This document shows, piece by piece, positions 41,585 to 47,874 of a stretch of DNA of 47,874 bases (position 1 is its first letter; every line of letters starts with the position of its first letter). The notes below the pieces were generated by a model. The model ran no database searches. It was given only the letters and a program-made list of their open reading frames with translations, and was not told the DNA's origin. A program made the translations under genes and the position numbers. The stretch lies in contig UQIF01000017.1 in assembly GCA_900540955.1 (NCBI GenBank), positions 1 through 47,874 on the forward strand, written 5' to 3'. Source of the DNA: an uncultured Olsenella sp. GTDB lineage: Bacteria > Actinomycetota > Coriobacteriia > Coriobacteriales > Atopobiaceae.

Positions 41585-42175
41585 ATGGCAGTTGATAGGA
41601 CTCCCGTCCTTAAGAGGTGCCGTCAGCTCGGCATCGACCCCGTTGTGATGGGGATTAACAAGACTTCTCACCGCGAGCCCAAGCGTCGCCGCAAGGAGTC
41701 CGAGTACGGTATGCAGCTTCGCGAGAAGCAGAAGGCCAAGTTCATCTACGGCGTTCTCGAGAAGCAGTTCCACGGCTACTATGACGCCGCTCTTAAGCGT
41801 GAGGGCATCACCGGCGACAACCTGATGAGCATCCTCGAGAGCCGCCTTGACAACGTTGTCTTCCGTCTTGGCTTCGCTCGCACCCGCAAGGAGGCCCGCC
41901 AGACCGTCCGTCACGGTCACATCACCGTGAACGGCCACCGCTGCGACATCCCCTCCGCTCAGGTCAAGGCCGGCGACGTCGTTGCCGTCGCCCCCAAGTA
42001 CAAGGACCTGCTCCCCATCAAGGAGGCCCTCATCTCCTCCGAGCACATGGCCGTCCCCGGCTGGCTCGAGGTCGACATCGAGAAGCTCCAGGGCACCGTC
42101 CTTCAGGTCCCCACGCGTGACCAGATCGACCTTGACCTCGACGCTCAGCTCATCGTCGAGCTCTACTCCAAGTAA
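41585..42175 (+). CDS. rpsD: 30S ribosomal protein S4 (cysteine-free N-terminus)
   Basis: S4 starts 30S body assembly and takes part in the fidelity and mRNA-entry sites. The 196-residue protein has SEYGMQLREKQKAKF (about residues 39-53) and the S4 RNA-binding domain with NLMSILESRLDNVVFRLGFA. The N-terminal region contains only one Cys (KRCRQL) and no zinc motif, so it is the C- form, slightly short. ATG 41585 follows TAGGAGG. rpoA follows after 24 bases. Confidence 0.98.
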   Translation: MAVDRTPVLKRCRQLGIDPVVMGINKTSHREPKRRRKESEYGMQLREKQKAKFIYGVLEKQFHGYYDAALKREGITGDNLMSILESRLDNVVFRLGFARTRKEARQTVRHGHITVNGHRCDIPSAQVKAGDVVAVAPKYKDLLPIKEALISSEHMAVPGWLEVDIEKLQGTVLQVPTRDQIDLDLDAQLIVELYSK

Positions 42176-42199
42176 GCCCGACCCTGTTTGGAGGTAGCA

Positions 42200-43141
42200 A
42201 TGTCCGATTTCATCCGACCGCAGGTGTCGGTAGAGGAGATCAGCGACAGCCTGGCTCGCATCAACGTCGAGCCGCTGGAGCGTGGCTACGGCGACACGCT
42301 GGGCAACTCCCTGCGTCGCGTGCTGCTCTCGTCCCTCGAGGGCGCTGCTGTCGAGGCCATCTCCATCGACGGCGTGCAGCATGAGTTCACGACCGTCGAG
42401 GGCGTCTACGAGGACGTCACCGACATCGTGCTCAACGTCAAGGGCCTGGTCTTCCGCTCCATGGGCACCGGCTCCGAGGCGGAGGCCTCCATCTCGGTCG
42501 ACGGCCCCATGACGGTGACCGGCGGCGACTTCGACATCCCCGCTGAGTTCGAGATCGTCAACCCGGGCCACGTCATCTGCACCCTCGCCGAGGGCGCCCA
42601 CCTCACCATGAGGATGCGCATCGGCATGGGCCGCGGCTACGTCGCCGGCGAGGACAACGAGCGTGAGACCGACCCCATCGGCATCATTCACGTCGACTCG
42701 CTCTTCTCGCCCGTCCGCCGCTGCGCCAAGGTCGTTGAGAACTGCCGCGTCGGTCGTCGCACCGACTACGACCGTCTCGTCCTCGAGGTCGAGACCAACG
42801 GTTCCATGACCCCGCGCGACGCCGTCGTCGAGGCTTCCAACATCATCAACCAGCACATGACCGCTTTCATGTCCCTGGCTGACGAGGACGAGCCCGTCGA
42901 GGACACGTCGATCTTCACGACCAGCACCGTCGAGGACAACATCGAGCTCGACAAGCAGATTGAGGACCTGGATCTTTCGGTTCGATCCTACAACTGCCTG
43001 AAGCGCGCCGGCATCCACTCCGTGCGTCAGCTCGTGGAGTTCTCCGAGAACGACCTTCTCAACATCAGAAACTTTGGCGTCAAGTCCATCGAGGAAGTCA
43101 AGGACAAGCTCGAGAGCATGGGGCTTTCCCTCAAGGCTTAA
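42200..43141 (+). CDS. rpoA: DNA-directed RNA polymerase subunit alpha
   Basis: Alpha dimers scaffold the polymerase. The 313-residue protein has the N-terminal dimerisation domain (LERGYGDTLGNSLRRVLLSS at about residues 25-44), an acidic linker near 235, and a C-terminal DNA-binding domain with the UP-element contact residues R262, N265, G293 and K295. ATG 42200 follows GGAGGT; the upstream ATG at 42188 has no site. The C-terminal domain is the closest relative I can see of the extra domain at the end of RpoC in this window. Confidence 0.98.
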   Translation: MSDFIRPQVSVEEISDSLARINVEPLERGYGDTLGNSLRRVLLSSLEGAAVEAISIDGVQHEFTTVEGVYEDVTDIVLNVKGLVFRSMGTGSEAEASISVDGPMTVTGGDFDIPAEFEIVNPGHVICTLAEGAHLTMRMRIGMGRGYVAGEDNERETDPIGIIHVDSLFSPVRRCAKVVENCRVGRRTDYDRLVLEVETNGSMTPRDAVVEASNIINQHMTAFMSLADEDEPVEDTSIFTTSTVEDNIELDKQIEDLDLSVRSYNCLKRAGIHSVRQLVEFSENDLLNIRNFGVKSIEEVKDKLESMGLSLKA

Positions 43142-43171
43142 CGCGCGCCGGAACGCTTAGGAGAAGCAGTT

Positions 43172-43639
43172 ATGCGTCACAACAAGAAGAAGGGCATGAA
43201 GCTCGGCACCGACGCTTCGCACACCAAGGCTATGAAGCGCAGCCTTGTTTGCGCCCTGTTTACCAACGACCGTATCAAGACGATCGATGTCCGCGCCAAG
43301 GCTATCCGCTCTGACGTCGACAAGGTCATCACCTGGGCCAAGAAGGGCGACATTCACTCTCGCCGTCTTGCCATCGCGAAGCTCAACGACAAAGAGGTTG
43401 TCCGCGAGGTCTTCGAGAAGGCCGCTCAGGGCATGTGGGCCGACCGCAACGGCGGCTACACCCGCATTATGAAGCTCGGCCCCCGCAAGGGCGACGCTGC
43501 CGAGATGGTGCTGATGGAGCTTGTCACCGAGCCCGTCACCCCCAAGGCCAAGAAGACCACTGTCACCAAGGTCGAGGCCGCTCCCGTCGTCGAGGAGGCC
43601 GCTGAGGCTCCCGCCGCTGAGGAGAACGCCGCTGAGTAA
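43172..43639 (+). CDS. rplQ: 50S ribosomal protein L17
   Basis: L17 lies near the tunnel exit. The conserved part starts MRHNKKKGMKLGTDASHTKA and runs to about residue 118 (GPRKGDAAEMVLMELV). The last 35 residues are an Ala/Glu/Val-rich low-complexity tail, as in several actinobacteria, giving 155 residues. ATG 43172 follows TAGGAGAAG. A strong terminator ends the superoperon after it. Confidence 0.97.
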   Translation: MRHNKKKGMKLGTDASHTKAMKRSLVCALFTNDRIKTIDVRAKAIRSDVDKVITWAKKGDIHSRRLAIAKLNDKEVVREVFEKAAQGMWADRNGGYTRIMKLGPRKGDAAEMVLMELVTEPVTPKAKKTTVTKVEAAPVVEEAAEAPAAEENAAE

Positions 43640-43663
43640 GCGACGCTCATTGAAGTGCCCTAA

Positions 43664-43693
43664 GGGCCCTGGCCTTGCGCCAGGGCCCTTTTT
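43664..43693 (+). terminator. terminator of the rpoA-rplQ unit
   Basis: GGGCCCTGG (43664-43672) pairs with CCAGGGCCC (43680-43688), followed by five T. It marks the end of the ribosomal superoperon. Confidence 0.94.
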
Positions 43694-43716
43694 ATACGAA
43701 ATCGGAGGATATGCTC

Positions 43717-44562
43717 ATGGGTGCCTATGAGCGCGAATATGTTCCGCGCGAGACACCGATGGTCGGCGACGCGCCGGCTCAGGCCACGCTTGTGATTCGC
43801 CTCGGCTATCGTGGGGAGGGCTTTTGCGGCTTCGCGGAGCAGCCCGGAAAGAGGACCGTTGCAGGTGAGCTTCGCCGCGCTCTGGAGTGCGCGCTTCGCC
43901 GTCCCTGCGAGCTTACCTGCGCCGGCCGCACCGATGCGGGCGTCCACGCCGTCTCCCAGTATGTGAGCCTTCCTATGGCCGCTTCCGAGCTCGATCTGTC
44001 GGCCGACCGCCTTCACCGCAGCCTCGTCGCGCTGACGCCCGACGACATCTCGGTGTCGGGCCTATTCCGGGCGGCTCCGGACTTCTCGGCGCGTTTTGGC
44101 GCCCAGATGCGTAGGTACCGCTACCGGATATGCGCCGGCGATGCTCGTCCCGTCATGGCCTGGGACCACGCCTGGTGGTACAAGGGCGCCCTTGACGTTG
44201 CCTCCATGGACGAGGCGGCGCAGGTCCTCGTTGGCGAGCACGACTTCAAGAGCTTCTGTAAGGCTTCCTCAGCCGTCGATAAGCCGACGTGCCGTTACGT
44301 CTCCACCCTGCATGTGAGTGAGGTCGAGGAAGCCTCGGAGCGCCTCGTGGCGATCGACATCGAGGGCAACGCCTTCCTGCACAACATGGTTCGCACCATC
44401 GTCGGCACCCTCGTTGAGGTTGGTCGAGGACACCGCGATGCAGCGTGGGTGGCAGCCGCCCTCGCCGCACGCGACCGCGCCTGCGCCGGCCCCTGCGCCC
44501 CTGCTCGCGGCCTCACCTTCCAAGCCGTCGACTACCTTCCCGGCGCCCTTGTCCCCTGGTGA
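43717..44562 (+). CDS. truA: tRNA pseudouridine(38-40) synthase
   Basis: Makes pseudouridine at positions 38-40 of tRNA anticodon arms. The 281-residue protein has the catalytic Asp73 in GRTDAGVHA, MRRYRYRI and the C-terminal FLHNMVRTIVGTL. The start is taken at ATG 43717, 8 bases after CGGAGG; ATG 43711 is only 2 bases from it and the earlier in-frame ATG at 43675 lies inside the terminator. It is the usual neighbour of rplQ, but here sits beyond a terminator with no clear promoter of its own, so terminator read-through may drive it. Confidence 0.95.
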   Translation: MGAYEREYVPRETPMVGDAPAQATLVIRLGYRGEGFCGFAEQPGKRTVAGELRRALECALRRPCELTCAGRTDAGVHAVSQYVSLPMAASELDLSADRLHRSLVALTPDDISVSGLFRAAPDFSARFGAQMRRYRYRICAGDARPVMAWDHAWWYKGALDVASMDEAAQVLVGEHDFKSFCKASSAVDKPTCRYVSTLHVSEVEEASERLVAIDIEGNAFLHNMVRTIVGTLVEVGRGHRDAAWVAAALAARDRACAGPCAPARGLTFQAVDYLPGALVPW

Positions 44563-44651
44563 CCTGCTTTTCAGCTTGTCTGATTTGGCAGTCTATTTTG
44601 CCTGTCTGACCTGGTTGCCTGGACGTACCCCGCGCTTGGAAAGGACCTGCT

Positions 44652-45620
44652 TTGGATCTCTTTGTCGACGTTCTTGCCGACTCCGTTATCGATACCCTCA
44701 AGCTCATTCCGTTTCTTCTTGTGACCTACCTGGCCATGGAGGCTCTCGAGCACTTTGCCAGCAACAAAGTCAAAGAGGCGGTTGAGCACGCCGGCGCCGC
44801 CGGCCCTGTGGTGGGCGCGCTTCTTGGCTCCTTGCCGCAGTGCGGCTTCTCGGCCATGGCGGCCACGCTCTTCTCTGGGCGCGTGGTCACTGCTGGCACG
44901 CTAGTCGCCGTTATTCTTTCCACTTCTGACGAGATGATTCCGGTATTCGTGGCCCATCAGGAGCCGGCGAGCCGCATGCTCTCGATCATCGCCATAAAGG
45001 TCGTGATCGGCATCGTCGCGGGCCTCTTGCTCGACTTGGTCCTGCGCTTGCTCCACCGCGCCGGCGACGGCCATACGCACATCCACGAGCTTTGCGAGCG
45101 CGAGCACTGCCACTGTGAGGAGGCCGACGAGCATGAAGAGCTCGACGATGACCACCACGTCCACGGCGACCATCACGGCCACCATGAGCACGGGCATCAC
45201 TACGGCCACTCACACCACGGCGCCTGGGGGATTGTCCGCTCCGCGTGCGTTCACACGGCTCAGGTCACGGCCTTCATTTTCCTCATCTCGCTACTGTTCG
45301 GCCTGATCATCGAGGGTCTCGGCGTCGACTCCATCCGATCGATGCTCGCCTATCACCCCGTGAGGGCGACCTTCATCGCGGCACTCGTCGGGCTTATTCC
45401 CAACTGCGGCGCGAGCGTGGCCATCGCGGAGCTGTTCCTTGACGGAACGCTCGCCACCGGCCCCATGCTGGCCGGGCTTCTTTCCTCGGGCGGCGTAGGC
45501 CTGCTCGTGCTGTGGCGCACGAACGCCGACGCGCGCCAGAACGTCTACGTCACCCTGTTGGTTTATGTCGCGGCGGTTCTCGCGGGTCTTGCGGCCTGCG
45601 CGTTAGGTATCCTGTTGTAA
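44652..45620 (+). CDS. putative heavy-metal permease, ArsP_2/DUF2899-like, His-rich loop
   Basis: An integral membrane protein of 322 residues with about eight hydrophobic segments in two halves. Each half has a similar motif: GSLPQCGFSAMAATLFSG (about residues 58-75) and GLIPNCGASVAIAELFLDG. Between them a hydrophilic loop (about 138-195) holds some 25 His plus many Asp/Glu and three Cys, a typical transition-metal sensing or buffering segment. This layout recalls the putative 10TM heavy-metal (manganese or arsenic) exporter family; substrate unknown. TTG 44652 follows GGAAAGGAC. I see no clear promoter or terminator in the 89-base gap from truA. Confidence 0.65.
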   Translation: MDLFVDVLADSVIDTLKLIPFLLVTYLAMEALEHFASNKVKEAVEHAGAAGPVVGALLGSLPQCGFSAMAATLFSGRVVTAGTLVAVILSTSDEMIPVFVAHQEPASRMLSIIAIKVVIGIVAGLLLDLVLRLLHRAGDGHTHIHELCEREHCHCEEADEHEELDDDHHVHGDHHGHHEHGHHYGHSHHGAWGIVRSACVHTAQVTAFIFLISLLFGLIIEGLGVDSIRSMLAYHPVRATFIAALVGLIPNCGASVAIAELFLDGTLATGPMLAGLLSSGGVGLLVLWRTNADARQNVYVTLLVYVAAVLAGLAACALGILL

Positions 45621-45662
45621 AAAGGATTCACGCGTGCGCATGCGCACGGGAAGGCGGTACCC

Positions 45663-46481
45663 ATGCTCTTTAGGAAGCGCGAGCGTTTTGAGCGCACCGA
45701 CGTGCCCACGCCGGGCCCCTACACGAACGTCATCGGCGTCGTTGTGCTCGTCGTCGTGGCGGTTGCCCTCTTTGTCGTCGTCGGGCGCGTCGCCGACCGT
45801 GTGGGCAAGGAGACCCGCCTTGAGGACGCCGACCTCTCCAAGCAGGTCGGAAAGCAGTCCTCGATGGTGGTCACCGACGACCAGTACTCGATCTCCCAGG
45901 ACGCCTTCACCAAGGTGCTCTTCCTTACGGTGGCCGATGCCTCCGATATGGAGAAGGGCACACAGGTCACGCAGGCCCAGGTGCTGCTGCTCCACGAGAA
46001 GCCCGTTCAAGCCGAGGACGGCAGCGAGACCACGCAGACCGTGGCGTCTTTGGCCACCCTGCCGCTCGACGCAAAGATCGGCTCCGGAGACGACGCCGCC
46101 ACGCTTGCCGATTACTGCGCCGCCCACGGCCCTGCCGCCTGCGTCGTGCCCCTCAACGCGGCGAGCAACATCAAGTTCACCCACGTGGTCGTGGCGAGCG
46201 AGGACGTGCTCGAGCAGGTCATGGCGCTTGCCGGCACTGATCCCTCGAAGTTCATCAAGGAGTCCACGGCGCTTCTGATGAAGCTTCGCACCGACATGAC
46301 GACGGCCGAGCTCGTTGATTTGGGCACCAGGGCCACCGGTGTGGGTGCCGAGAATTTCAACCGCGTCGACGCGCCGCTCGTTGCCGAGACCACCCAGGCC
46401 GATGATGGCTCCGCGGCCGAGACGGGCTTCCAGGTCATCGACCGCACCGCGCTGTGCACGTCGGTCGGCACGCTCGTTTAA
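45663..46481 (+). CDS. membrane-anchored hypothetical protein, weakly LCP-like
   Basis: 272 residues: a basic N-terminus (MLFRKRERFER), one hydrophobic segment at about residues 23-41 and a long extracytoplasmic domain, so probably type II topology. The domain shows faint features of LytR-CpsA-Psr proteins (LFLTVADASDM; LLMKLRTDMTTAELVDLGT near residues 203-221). The Arg-rich catalytic segments of true LCP enzymes (R-x-D-T and S-I-P-R-D) are missing. If related, it would be an inactive or divergent LCP protein acting at the cell envelope. ATG 45663 follows GGGAAGGCGG, 42 bases after the permease gene. Confidence 0.5.
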   Translation: MLFRKRERFERTDVPTPGPYTNVIGVVVLVVVAVALFVVVGRVADRVGKETRLEDADLSKQVGKQSSMVVTDDQYSISQDAFTKVLFLTVADASDMEKGTQVTQAQVLLLHEKPVQAEDGSETTQTVASLATLPLDAKIGSGDDAATLADYCAAHGPAACVVPLNAASNIKFTHVVVASEDVLEQVMALAGTDPSKFIKESTALLMKLRTDMTTAELVDLGTRATGVGAENFNRVDAPLVAETTQADDGSAAETGFQVIDRTALCTSVGTLV

Positions 46482-46742
46482 GCCGTCCCCGCGCAACTCG
46501 GGGGGAAGCCCCCCAAAAAAGCGGAATAAAGCAACGCTCTGCGCCCGTGGCCGCTTGGCTGCGGGCGTAGTCTTGAGACAAAAGAGGCCGCCGCGGACAA
46601 CGATTGTTGATAATTGCTGAAGCGGATGACGCCTGCCCGGCGATGGGGAATCATGGTGATTTGAGGAGCGACGTCTTGCACACCGCACCTGCATAAGCGC
46701 ATCGGATAATTGCTGGTCGGCCCATCGTCTGAAAGGCAGCAA
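46482..46742 (+). other. 261-base gap between the LCP-like gene and the glycosyltransferase gene
   Basis: It contains a G6/C6 hairpin (46500-46514) followed by A6, a CGCCCG/CGGGCG hairpin (46542-46567) followed by TAGTCTT that could terminate weakly, and an 11-base direct repeat GATAATTGCTG at 46609-46619 and 46705-46715. No RNA gene or convincing promoter was found. Confidence 0.45.
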
Positions 46743-47810
46743 TTGCAGCATTTCTCTCCCACATCGCCGAAGGTGTCGGTCCTTCTTTGCGTCCATGATG
46801 CCGAGAAGACCCTGCGTCGCGCAGTGGAGAGCGTGCAGAACCAAACGCTGCACAATGTCGAGCTGGTTGCTGTCGACGCGGGCTCGGAGGACTCGAGCGC
46901 GCGCATGCTCGACACGTTCATGGAGCGTGACATCAGGGTGGTGGTCGAGCACGTGTCGGCGTGCAGCCGCGAGGAGGCGCTCGACGCGGCCTTCGCTTGC
47001 GCTCGCGGCGAGTATATCGTGGTCATGGACACCGACGGATGGTTCGACGCGACGTATCTCCAGAAGCTCGTCGATACCGCCGAGAGCGAGCACGTGGACC
47101 TTGTGGTGGGCGGCGTTGCCGTTCAGATCGAGACCCCGCGCCGAAAGATAGACCTCGAGACGGACGAGGCGCCCGTTATTTATCGGACGCAGCACGATTT
47201 CCGGACCGGCACGTGGGAGCACTTCGCCTCCGGTCGCCTCTCGCCGGCGAGCGCAAAACTATTCGACCGCGCAAGGGCTGCTGCGAACAAGCTGCGCTTC
47301 AATGCCGAGAACGGCAACGACCACGGATTCACCTTCGGGTACCTGCGAGATGTCGAGCGCGTCGCCTTCATGGGCGGCGGGTATCACGTTCGTCGCGAGG
47401 TTCCTGAGGAACACGGCGTCGAGTTCGCGCGGGAACTGTACCGCGGCATCGGCGACGAGTATGAGGCCGTGATCGAGCTGCTGCGCGGCTGGGGCCTTGA
47501 GGGCGACGCGGCGAGTATGACGATGGTCCAGGGCCGTTACCTCGAGCTTCTTTCCCTGTGTGTCGAGGCGGCGTGCATGACGCAGACGGGGGACACGTCC
47601 GCCGACGTCCGCGCCCTTGTGGGCCAGATGATCTCCGACGAGCGGGCACAGCTCGCGGCTGGCGTGGGCCTGCCGCGAGACGGCGCCGCCCGCGCCCTAA
47701 TTGGCCCGATAAAGAGCCAGAACGTGCCGCTGGCCATCATGCAGGCTCGGCTTTTGTCGATGGTGCGCCGTGGCGCTCCGGCCACCCTTACCCCCGACGC
47801 CTTCCTCTAG
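46743..47810 (+). CDS. glycosyltransferase family 2 protein
   Basis: A 355-residue GT-A-type glycosyltransferase. The nucleotide-sugar-binding N-terminus reads KVSVLLCVHDAEKTLRRAV, followed by VELVAVDAGSEDSSARM and the metal-binding DxD in VMDTDGWFD (about residues 100). No membrane segment is visible, so it should be cytoplasmic. Donor and acceptor are unknown; its neighbour is an envelope-type protein, so a wall or surface glycan role is possible but unproven. TTG 46743 is chosen because GAAAGG ends 6 bases upstream; an in-frame TTG at 46710 has no site. Confidence 0.75.
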   Translation: MQHFSPTSPKVSVLLCVHDAEKTLRRAVESVQNQTLHNVELVAVDAGSEDSSARMLDTFMERDIRVVVEHVSACSREEALDAAFACARGEYIVVMDTDGWFDATYLQKLVDTAESEHVDLVVGGVAVQIETPRRKIDLETDEAPVIYRTQHDFRTGTWEHFASGRLSPASAKLFDRARAAANKLRFNAENGNDHGFTFGYLRDVERVAFMGGGYHVRREVPEEHGVEFARELYRGIGDEYEAVIELLRGWGLEGDAASMTMVQGRYLELLSLCVEAACMTQTGDTSADVRALVGQMISDERAQLAAGVGLPRDGAARALIGPIKSQNVPLAIMQARLLSMVRRGAPATLTPDAFL

Positions 47811-47874
47811 TGGGACAAAAGGGACGGGGGATTTTGTCCCAAAATGTGGAGCGGCTCCATAAAGTGGGACAAAA
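47811..47874. repeat. TGGGACAAAA repeat cluster at the right edge (continues beyond window)
   Basis: TGGGACAAAA (47811-47820) and TTTTGTCCCA (47832-47841) form a 10-bp inverted repeat one base after the glycosyltransferase stop codon. A third copy, TGGGACAAAA, is at 47865-47874, after a TGGAG/CTCCA hairpin. It may act as a terminator. Part of it resembles the right arm of the 74-bp repeats (TGGGACAAACGGGAGGG). It is cut by the window end. Confidence 0.7.

Noticed and set aside
44563..44651. Possible metal riboswitch ahead of the permease gene
   Set aside because: The 89-base gap has only a small GGCA/TGCC hairpin and does not match a manganese or other riboswitch core that I can recognise.
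46500..46520. G6/C6 hairpin as a terminator after the LCP-like gene
   Set aside because: It is followed by A6, not T, on the forward strand, and on the reverse strand the T run precedes the stem. It does not fit an intrinsic terminator in either direction.
46609..46715. Direct repeat GATAATTGCTG as a promoter pair or operator
   Set aside because: GATAAT could be a -10 box, but no -35 box lies 16-18 bases upstream in either copy. Kept only as a note within the gap.

Overview
This window is one continuous housekeeping region of a high-GC bacterium, most likely an actinobacterium of the class Coriobacteriia (Collinsella/Olsenella-like). The evidence is the actinobacterial type of RpoC (an acidic coiled insert in the N-terminal half), the zinc-binding forms of L33, L36, S14 and L24, and the codon bias. 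The genus is inferred from memory of these families; no search was run. All genes read left to right except birA and one predicted small RNA.

Layout. 1-1391: end of a tRNA-Met and tuf. 1448-13767: rpmG, tRNA-Trp, secE-nusG, rplK-rplA, rplJ-rplL, rpoB-rpoC, with an L1-type mRNA site, an L10 leader plus attenuator, and a predicted reverse-strand small RNA divergent from the rpoB promoter. 13843-17369: the str operon rpsL-rpsG-fusA-rpsJ, without tuf. 17414-27784: an 11-kb block bracketed by two copies of a 74-bp hairpin repeat. It holds birA on the reverse strand and a complete type II fatty-acid/acetyl-CoA carboxylase operon (fabH-acpP-fabK-fabD-fabG-fabF-accB-fabZ-accC-accDA). This block separates rpsJ from the rest of the S10 operon. 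27893-43693: rplC to rplQ, the S10-spc-alpha superoperon with secY, adk, map, infA and rpoA, split by terminators, promoters and structured gaps. 43717-47874: truA, a His-rich metal-permease-like protein, a membrane-anchored LCP-like protein, a family 2 glycosyltransferase and a terminal repeat.

How the genes work together. Most of the window supplies the translation and transcription machinery (ribosomal proteins, EF-Tu, EF-G, IF1, RNA polymerase alpha, beta and beta-prime, NusG) and the Sec core (SecY, SecE). The inserted block makes malonyl-CoA, elongates fatty acids and supplies the ligase that biotinylates AccB.

Main oddities: a C-terminal RpoC extension containing a domain that aligns without gaps to the alpha-subunit C-terminal domain; a longer, rewritten fork-loop-2 segment in RpoB; Arg at S12 codon 88, a classical streptomycin-resistance state; an AccD-AccA fusion; and a Firmicutes-like fab/acc gene order inside a split S10 operon.
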